Source of the DNA: Cyclobacteriaceae bacterium
GTDB lineage: Bacteria > Bacteroidota > Bacteroidia > Cytophagales > Cyclobacteriaceae
Reading direction: 5' to 3'
Length of the DNA stretch: 11,742 bases
NCBI GenBank assembly: GCA_025455225.1
Contig: JALOMY010000120.1
Coordinates: 1-11,742 of the forward strand
This document shows positions 7,459 to 11,742 of this stretch, one piece after another (the stretch's first letter is position 1; every line of letters begins with the position of its first letter). The notes under the pieces are model-generated. The model made no database searches. It was not told the DNA's origin and saw only the letters and a program-made list of their open reading frames with translations. The translations under genes and the position numbers were made by a program.

Positions 7459-7492
7459 TAAAGTTAGCAATTCAGGTAATAATCAGAACAAA
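7459..7492 (-). promoter_or_regulatory. Candidate promoter for the riboswitch/TonB receptor transcript
   Basis: On the minus strand a TTTG (7492-7489) is followed after 22 bases by TAACTTTA (7466-7459), one mismatch from the Bacteroidota -7 element. The spacing is within the accepted range. The predicted start would fall around 7452-7455, immediately ahead of the aptamer's GGGG at 7446, which is where a riboswitch transcript should begin. Confidence 0.42.
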
Positions 7493-7593
7493 TGGGTATC
7501 GGAATAATGCAGTAATTTTCTTGAACCGGCTTAAATCGTATTGGAATTCTGCAATTTATTTTTGTTGGATTTATAATTCTGAATTCGAACGTC

Positions 7594-7601
7594 TATTTTT
7601 G
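7594..7601 (+). promoter_or_regulatory. Candidate -7 box (TATTTTTG) abutting the biotin carrier start
   Basis: An exact TAnnTTTG match only 3 bases before the ATG at 7605; TTG copies lie 26 and 29 bases upstream of it, slightly too far for the ideal -33 distance. If used, transcription would begin at about the start codon, giving a leaderless message. The sequence could also be a chance match in AT-rich DNA. Confidence 0.33.
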
Positions 7602-7604
7602 GCT

Positions 7605-8099
7605 ATGTTCAAAGCGAGTGTAAACGAAAAGAATTTTGAAATCCGGCAAGAGGATGGACAAGTATTGATCAATGGTGAACCGCTTAGCTGGGATCTGTCT
7701 CAAATCCGCGAGGGCTATTTTCATATTCTGCACAACAATCAGTCGTATCGGGCCGAGGTCGTGAAAATCGACAAGGATGCCAAAACATTCACCTGGAAAA
7801 TTAACGGCCGTATTTACACCGTTAAACTGCAAGACCGGTTTGATTTACTGCTTGAAAAAATGGGTATGAAAAACGTTTCATCCGGCAAAGTGAATTCCAT
7901 CAAAGCACCCATGCCCGGTCTGATCATCGATCTTAAAGTGAAGGACGGAGATTCGGTAAAACAAGGCGATCCGCTTTTAATTCTTGAAGCTATGAAAATG
8001 GAGAACATTCTGAAGTCTCCGGGCGATGGTGTTGTAAAATCGGTTAAAGTGAAAAAAGGCGACAGTGTGGAAAAAAATCATGTATTGATCGAGTTTTAA
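7605..8099 (+). CDS. Biotin/lipoyl-attachment protein: biotin carboxyl carrier subunit of an acyl-CoA carboxylase
   Basis: A 164-residue carrier protein. The C-terminal domain (about 95-164) is a biotinyl domain: the biotin lysine is Lys131 in EAMKMEN (128-134), and APMPG (101-105) lies about 30 residues upstream as expected. The N-terminal 90 residues (INGEPLSWD, INGRIYTVKL) form a beta-rich segment of the kind found before the carrier domain in propionyl-CoA carboxylase alpha chains and stand-alone Bacteroidota carriers. It should shuttle carboxyl groups between a biotin carboxylase and a carboxyltransferase encoded elsewhere. The ATG at 7605 is chosen because an upstream in-frame ATG at 7410 would place protein across the opposite-strand TPP riboswitch and add an unrelated 65-residue head. 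It is the first gene of the rightward block and is closed by an inverted repeat. Acyl-CoA specificity (acetyl or propionyl) cannot be told. Confidence 0.87.
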   Translation: MFKASVNEKNFEIRQEDGQVLINGEPLSWDLSQIREGYFHILHNNQSYRAEVVKIDKDAKTFTWKINGRIYTVKLQDRFDLLLEKMGMKNVSSGKVNSIKAPMPGLIIDLKVKDGDSVKQGDPLLILEAMKMENILKSPGDGVVKSVKVKKGDSVEKNHVLIEF

Positions 8100-8142
8100 A
8101 TCCGGTTAAATCATTCTCGAGTTTTATATTTACCGGATTTTT
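8098..8142 (+). terminator. Strong inverted repeat after the biotin carrier gene, intrinsic terminator
   Basis: AAATCCGGT (8098-8106) pairs perfectly with ACCGGATTT (8132-8140); a bulged T (8107) is followed by AAA/TTT, giving about 12 bp around an 18-base loop, with a T-run at 8138-8142. The left arm overlaps the TAA stop codon. The A-run on the left also makes it plausible in the other direction. It should separate the carrier gene from pyrH. Confidence 0.62.
8125..8132 (+). promoter_or_regulatory. Candidate -7 box (TATATTTA) for pyrH-frr
   Basis: One mismatch from TAnnTTTG, 27 bases before the pyrH ATG and overlapping the 3' side of the preceding terminator loop. No convincing -33 TTG is visible upstream. 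It is proposed because pyrH-frr would otherwise have to be read through the terminator. Confidence 0.25.
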
Positions 8143-8159
8143 AAGGATAACCTGCCTGC

Positions 8160-8867
8160 ATGAAGTACAAACGAATTCTACTCAAACTTAGTGGTGAAGC
8201 CCTCCAGGGAAATAATAAATCAGTAAACATCGATCCTGCTGTTCTGGAGCAGTACTCGGAAGAAATCAAGACGCTTAAGGCAACCGGAGTTGAAATTGCC
8301 ATTGTTATTGGTGGCGGAAACATTTTCAGGGGCGGCCAGGCCGAGACGCTCGGCATCGACCGCGTGCAAGGTGATTACATGGGTATGCTGGCTACGGTAA
8401 TCAATGCCATGGCCTTGCAGAGTGCATTGGAACGACACGGAATGTATACCCGATTGATGGCTGGTATTAAGATGGAGCAGGTCTGTGAACCGTTTATCAG
8501 GCGAAGAGCTATTCGCCACCTTGAAAAGGGTAGAATTGTGATTTTTGGAGCCGGTATTGGCAATCCCTATTTCACTACTGATTCTACGGCCAGTTTGCGG
8601 GCGGTTGAAATCCAGGCGGATGTCGTATTAAAAGGCACTCGCGTAGATGGAGTGTATAATAAAGATCCTGAGAAATTTAAAGATGCTGTTCGCTACGAAA
8701 AGCTTTCGTTCCAGGAAGCATACGAAAAAGGATTGAATATTATGGATATGACTGCCTTTACGTTATGCATGGAGAATAAATTGCCCATTATCGTTTTTGA
8801 TATGAATAAGAAAGGCAACCTGCTGAAAGTGGTTCAGGGCGAAGAAGCCGGAACACTGATCAGTTGA
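8160..8867 (+). CDS. pyrH: UMP kinase
   Basis: Phosphorylates UMP to UDP with ATP, a hexameric amino-acid-kinase-fold enzyme at the entry to pyrimidine nucleotide synthesis. Length 235 is standard. Signature elements in order: KRILLKLSGEAL (4-15, phosphate-binding Lys and the GEAL loop), IGGGNIFRGG (50-59), GDYMGMLAT with Asp72 (71-79, UMP site), GNPYFTTDSTASLRA (134-148), KGTRVDGVYNKDP (158-170, nucleotide site) and MDMTAF near the C-terminus. The glycine loop reads GAGIGNP (130-136), where many homologues have Thr in place of Ile; this is a small variation. The start is the ATG at 8160, 10 bases after AAGGATAA. frr follows after 32 bases, the common bacterial pairing, and the two very likely share a transcript. 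Confidence 0.96.
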   Translation: MKYKRILLKLSGEALQGNNKSVNIDPAVLEQYSEEIKTLKATGVEIAIVIGGGNIFRGGQAETLGIDRVQGDYMGMLATVINAMALQSALERHGMYTRLMAGIKMEQVCEPFIRRRAIRHLEKGRIVIFGAGIGNPYFTTDSTASLRAVEIQADVVLKGTRVDGVYNKDPEKFKDAVRYEKLSFQEAYEKGLNIMDMTAFTLCMENKLPIIVFDMNKKGNLLKVVQGEEAGTLIS

Positions 8868-8899
8868 TGTTGCCAATGTTGAACTTTGAAGTATGTTAT

Positions 8900-9454
8900 A
8901 TGGAAGAAATTGAATTATACCTCGAAGATGCAAAAGAGCATATGCTCAAAACGCTCACTCATATTAGTCATGAGTTGACAAAAATCCGCGCGGGTAAGGC
9001 GAACCCATCCATGTTGGATGGTGTTCAGGTTCATTATTACGGAAACCTCACTCCGCTTAACCAGGTGTCATCCCTCACCACACCCGATGCCCGAACCATC
9101 TTTATTAAACCCTGGGAGAAAAATATGATCCAGGAAATTGAAAAGTCCATTCGGGATGCCAACCTGGGTTTGAATCCTCAAAATGACGGACAGCAGGTGA
9201 TTGTCAATATTCCGATGCTTACCGAAGAGCGAAGAAAGCAACTGGTTAAGCAAGTTAGCCAGGAGTGTGAACACGGCAGGGTAAGTATTCGCAACATCCG
9301 GAAGGAAACCAATGAACAGCTTAAGAAAATTAAAGGGGTTAGCGAAGATGATATTAAAGATGCGGAAGAAATCGTTCAGAAATTAACCGATGAGTACATC
9401 AGCAAGATTGATGCGCTGATGAAGAAAAAAGAAGCTGAAATTATGACGGTATAA
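8900..9454 (+). CDS. frr: Ribosome recycling factor
   Basis: Splits the post-termination ribosome together with EF-G; tRNA-shaped, cytoplasmic and essential. From the ATG at 8900 the protein is 184 residues, the family's usual 184-187. Conserved pieces are IRAGKANPSMLDG (29-41), the domain II segment around NDGQQVIVNIPMLTEERRKQLVKQ (95-118, with the PMLTEERR core) and VSIRNIRKETNEQLKK (128-143), which holds the arginine of the V-x-x-R-N-x-R motif needed for ribosome binding. A longer reading from an ATG at 8867 overlapping the pyrH stop would add 11 residues of no family resemblance, so 8900 is preferred. A strong intrinsic terminator begins 22 bases after the stop, ending the pyrH-frr unit. 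Confidence 0.96.
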   Translation: MEEIELYLEDAKEHMLKTLTHISHELTKIRAGKANPSMLDGVQVHYYGNLTPLNQVSSLTTPDARTIFIKPWEKNMIQEIEKSIRDANLGLNPQNDGQQVIVNIPMLTEERRKQLVKQVSQECEHGRVSIRNIRKETNEQLKKIKGVSEDDIKDAEEIVQKLTDEYISKIDALMKKKEAEIMTV

Positions 9455-9476
9455 TCCGATTCAAGGGAAAAAATAT

Positions 9477-9505
9477 AAAGCCGGTTCCAGCCGGCTTTTT
9501 GTTTC
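9477..9505 (+). terminator. Intrinsic terminator of pyrH-frr
   Basis: AAAGCCGG (9477-9484) and CCGGCTTT (9491-9498) form a perfect 8-bp stem around a 6-base loop, followed by TTGTTTC. The stem is GC-rich with a T-run, a textbook rho-independent terminator; the A-run on the left could also serve the opposite strand. Confidence 0.82.
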
Positions 9506-9536
9506 TTACCCGATATTTAATGTTCACGGAACTTCC

Positions 9537-9544
9537 TACCTTAG
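9537..9544 (+). promoter_or_regulatory. Candidate -7 box (TACCTTAG) for the small membrane protein
   Basis: One mismatch from TAnnTTTG and 19 bases before the ATG at 9564, the same position and the same substitution as the box before homogentisate dioxygenase. No -33 TTG is found at the right distance. A promoter is expected here because a terminator lies just upstream. Confidence 0.27.
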
Positions 9545-9563
9545 TCTATAATAATCAGTCATT

Positions 9564-9977
9564 ATGGAGAATCCATCAATTGGCGAACGTGTAAAAAAGG
9601 GATCAATCAGATTTATGAAGCGCTTATTAGGTATTATGCTTATTCTCGGTATAGGCACATTCGCATTTTTATACTGGGGAGTTTACGAACGCGGAGTCTG
9701 GGCCGGTAAAGTGTTAAGTGTTTCTGAAAAGGGAGTGGTGTTTAAAACGTACGAAGGAAAACTCTCGATGGAGTCGTTCGGAGCGCTTCGAAACACCAGT
9801 CCGATAGCAGAAACCCGTGATTTCTCAGTAGAGAAAAGTGATCCACAATTAATTAAAGATCTGGAAGAAGTGGCATTAAAGGGGGATCGGGTAAATCTTC
9901 ACTTTGTCAAGCGGTACATGTCCTTTCCCTGGAGGGGCGATACTAAGTATTTTGTTGTTAAGGTTGAGAAGGAGTGA
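9564..9977 (+). CDS. Conserved small single-pass membrane protein of unknown function
   Basis: A 137-residue protein. A basic head (GERVKKGSIRFMKR, 7-20) precedes one hydrophobic helix (21-40, LLGIMLILGIGTFAFLYWGV), so most of it (41-137) probably lies outside the cytoplasm or on the membrane surface. The soluble part has a recurring feature of a Bacteroidota family: WAGKVLSVSEKGVVFKTYEG (46-65), followed by an F-S-V strand and the ending KYFVVKVEKE, suggesting a compact all-beta domain. Some relatives in databases carry the name '6-phosphogluconate dehydrogenase', which this sequence does not support: there is no Rossmann motif and the length is far too short. No cysteines or catalytic motif are visible. 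It stands between the frr terminator and an MFS gene that starts 51 bases later. Function unknown. Confidence 0.75.
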   Translation: MENPSIGERVKKGSIRFMKRLLGIMLILGIGTFAFLYWGVYERGVWAGKVLSVSEKGVVFKTYEGKLSMESFGALRNTSPIAETRDFSVEKSDPQLIKDLEEVALKGDRVNLHFVKRYMSFPWRGDTKYFVVKVEKE

Positions 9978-10028
9978 GCTCCGGTATGAATGACTGGTCG
10001 GATGTATTTCATATTCATCAACCACTAA

Positions 10029-11213
10029 ATGCAGACCAAGCCCCCGGTTTATGTTTTCTATGTAATTGTTATCAGTCAGTTTTGCTGTACGTCCCTTTGG
10101 TTTGCAGTGAATGCAGTTCTTCCTCAATTGCAAAGTGAGTTTCATTGGCCGGTTGAATCACTGGGTTATACTACGTCAGCTATTCAACTTGGTTTTATAA
10201 TCGGTACATTAACGTTTGCCTTGCTCGGATTGTCCGACCGACTTTCACCTTCATTCTTGTTTTTTGTCAGCAGTTTATTGGCAGCTGCTGCAAATGCTAT
10301 GGTTTTATTGGAGAGATCATCGATGGAACTTAACCTTATAAGCCGATGTGCAACCGGGTTTTTTCTGGCAGGTGTTTACCCGGTGGGGATGAAAATCGCT
10401 TCGGATTGGAACAAGGAAGGCCTTGGTCATTGGCTCGGTGCCCTGGTTGGTGCCCTGGTGTTGGGAACAGCATTTCCCCACGGATTGAAATTGATTCCGG
10501 GATTTGTAGAGCCCTATATTTTGATAGTTTCCGTTTCCGTATTGGCGGTGTCGGGTGGATTGGCGATGTGGCTTTTTGTTCAGGATGGACCTTTTCATAA
10601 AGCCGCATCCCGGTTTTCTTTTCAGGAAGTGCATGGAGTGTTTAGGTACAACACGTTTCGCGCAGCTGCATTTGGTTATTTCGGACACATGTGGGAGGTC
10701 TATGCATTTTGGGCCTTTGTTCCTGTTGTTCTATTGTTTTACCAGCAACAAACACCTGTTGAATTTTCCGCTTCGGGATGGTCTTTTGCTGTGATTGCTT
10801 CCGGTTTCCTGGGATGTTTGCTCGGTGGCAAATTGTCTTTAATCTATGGAAGTAAAACCATTGCTTCTATTGCCCTTGTTGCTTCTGCAATCTGCTGTTT
10901 GGTCTCGCCCTGGTTTTTTGAAATGCCGTTTCCGGTATTTATGTCATTGATGATGTTCTGGGGATTTATGGTGGTTGCCGATTCGCCCCAGTTCTCAGCA
11001 CTGGTAGCAACCCATGCACCTTCTCATATTCGCGGTTCGGCTATTACTATGACAACCTGTATTGGTTTTGCCATTACCATTGTGAGTATTCAGCTTTTAA
11101 ATTTTTCATTGCACCTGATTGCTACCCCATACTTATTACTTTTACTGGCCCCCGGCCCGGTACTGGGATTAATCTTTCTTCATCAACAAAAACTTTCTTC
11201 ATGGATAAAATAA
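10029..11213 (+). CDS. Major facilitator superfamily transporter, substrate unknown
   Basis: A 394-residue polytopic inner-membrane protein with about 12 hydrophobic helices. Loop 2-3 contains GLSDRLSP (67-74), a version of MFS motif A (G-x-x-x-D-R). The first half also shows GFFLAGVYPVGMKIASDW (110-127), where helix 4 enters loop 4-5. The second half begins near FRAAAFGYFGHMWEVYAFWAFVP (211-233), a tryptophan-rich segment that I recall from a group of anion/cyanate-like MFS proteins, but substrate cannot be named from this. There is no signal peptide or extra domain. The start is the ATG at 10029. The stop overlaps the start of the next gene by 13 bases, so the two are likely co-translated and may act on a common metabolite. 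Confidence 0.88.
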   Translation: MQTKPPVYVFYVIVISQFCCTSLWFAVNAVLPQLQSEFHWPVESLGYTTSAIQLGFIIGTLTFALLGLSDRLSPSFLFFVSSLLAAAANAMVLLERSSMELNLISRCATGFFLAGVYPVGMKIASDWNKEGLGHWLGALVGALVLGTAFPHGLKLIPGFVEPYILIVSVSVLAVSGGLAMWLFVQDGPFHKAASRFSFQEVHGVFRYNTFRAAAFGYFGHMWEVYAFWAFVPVVLLFYQQQTPVEFSASGWSFAVIASGFLGCLLGGKLSLIYGSKTIASIALVASAICCLVSPWFFEMPFPVFMSLMMFWGFMVVADSPQFSALVATHAPSHIRGSAITMTTCIGFAITIVSIQLLNFSLHLIATPYLLLLLAPGPVLGLIFLHQQKLSSWIK

Positions 11214-11742
11214 TTGTTTATGGTTCATACGGTTATACCGGTACACTGATTGTGGATGAGTGCCGAAAGAAAAATTTGGATGTCATTCTTGCCGGGAGAA
11301 ATGCCTCAGCCTTACACGAGCAAAGTAAGGTAAGCAACTATCCGTACGAAGTAGTTGACATCGATGATCACAGAGGATTAGTCAATCTTTTGCGGAAAGG
11401 AAAAGTAGTGATCCATTGCGGAGGACCTTTTCGGCATACCGCTAAAAAAATGGCTGATGCCTGCCTGGAAACAAGAACCCATTACACCGATATAACCGGG
11501 GAATATGAAGTATTCGAATTTTTGGCCGGATACGATGACAAAGGAAAGCAAGCGGGTATTACTCTGATACCCGGTACCGGTTTTGATGTTGTACCATCCG
11601 ATTGCCTGGCGGTGCATTTAAAAAGCAGACTTCCATCCGCTACCCATCTCCAACTGGCTTTTACGATGTCGAAAGGAGGACTCTCGCGGGGAACCAAAAA
11701 AAGCATGACGGAAGGACTGGGCTTTGGCGGAAAAATCCGGAA
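11201..11742 (+). CDS. Saccharopine-dehydrogenase-like NAD(P)-binding oxidoreductase, N-terminal part (runs off right edge)
   Basis: A partial gene of 180 codons with no stop before the window ends. It opens with a Rossmann strand and glycine loop, IIVYGSYGYTG (4-14), followed by VILAGRN (28-34), which marks the NADP-side second strand of the saccharopine-dehydrogenase/SCCPDH/trans-acting enoyl reductase group. Further family landmarks are VVIHCGGPF (69-77), ACLETRTHYTDITGE (87-101) and PGTGFDVVPSDCLA (124-137). Members act on varied carbonyl or enoyl substrates and the name 'saccharopine dehydrogenase' is often only structural, so a role in lysine metabolism should not be assumed. The ATG lies inside the last codons of the MFS gene (13-base overlap, different frame), a sign of translational coupling. 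Confidence 0.85.
   Translation, partial: MDKIIVYGSYGYTGTLIVDECRKKNLDVILAGRNASALHEQSKVSNYPYEVVDIDDHRGLVNLLRKGKVVIHCGGPFRHTAKKMADACLETRTHYTDITGEYEVFEFLAGYDDKGKQAGITLIPGTGFDVVPSDCLAVHLKSRLPSATHLQLAFTMSKGGLSRGTKKSMTEGLGFGGKIR

Noticed and set aside
7410..7604. 65-residue N-terminal extension of the biotin carrier from an ATG at 7410
   Set aside because: It crosses the opposite-strand TPP riboswitch and its promoter and has no family resemblance; the carrier begins at 7605.
8864..8899. Longer frr start (TTG 8864 or ATG 8867 overlapping the pyrH stop)
   Set aside because: It adds 11-12 residues outside the family; the ATG at 8900 gives the standard 184-residue factor.
10317..10688. Minus-strand open frames of 90-123 codons opposite the MFS gene
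   Set aside because: Low-complexity composition, no domain, and fully inside a clear membrane transporter gene.
1..11742. A novel defence, secretion or mobile system, CRISPR array, insertion sequence, tRNA or rRNA
   Set aside because: No repeat-spacer pattern, transposase, integrase, terminal inverted repeats with duplication, or structural RNA other than the TPP aptamer was seen; gene content is mostly housekeeping.

Overview
The window looks like a chromosomal segment of a member of Bacteroidota, probably Cytophagales-like. The evidence is a TonB-dependent receptor with an N-terminal carboxypeptidase-regulatory-like domain, a small stand-alone biotin carrier protein, a UbiA relative of the type annotated in this phylum as geranylgeranylglycerol-phosphate geranylgeranyltransferase, a weak Shine-Dalgarno context throughout, and several TAnnTTTG boxes (the Bacteroidota -7 promoter element) just upstream of start codons. 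The genus assignment is inference; no rRNA or marker comparison was possible.

Layout. 1-212 (-) is the start of a ScdA_N/DUF542-type protein that runs off the left edge. It is divergent from a periplasmic S41 (CtpA-like) protease at 371-1999 (+). A homogentisate 1,2-dioxygenase follows at 2099-3295 (+) and converges, with only 9 bases between stop codons, on a minus-strand block read right to left: a TPP riboswitch (about 7371-7452), a TonB-dependent receptor (7312-4865), a UbiA-type prenyltransferase (4756-3941) and purN (3910-3305). Rightward from 7605 come a biotin carrier protein ending at a strong inverted repeat/terminator, then pyrH and frr (UMP kinase and ribosome recycling factor, the usual pair) closed by a clear terminator at 9477-9505. 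After that come a small membrane-anchored conserved protein (9564-9977), an MFS transporter (10029-11213) and, overlapping its last 13 bases, the start of a saccharopine-dehydrogenase-like oxidoreductase that runs off the right edge.

How it fits together. Most of the window is housekeeping: translation (frr), pyrimidine and purine synthesis (pyrH, purN), tyrosine degradation (homogentisate dioxygenase), carboxylase biotin carrier, periplasmic proteolysis. The best functional inference from context is that the TonB receptor takes up thiamin or a precursor, because a canonical TPP aptamer lies in its leader. The MFS/oxidoreductase pair is probably translationally coupled.

The most unusual signal is at the 3' end of the UbiA gene: the last residues in the reading frame do not resemble the family, but a different frame of the same DNA encodes a family-like ending followed by a stop, suggesting a small frameshifting deletion. 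I found no evidence for a new defence, mobile or secretion system, no CRISPR, IS, tRNA or rRNA, and no gene-free stretch longer than 300 bases.
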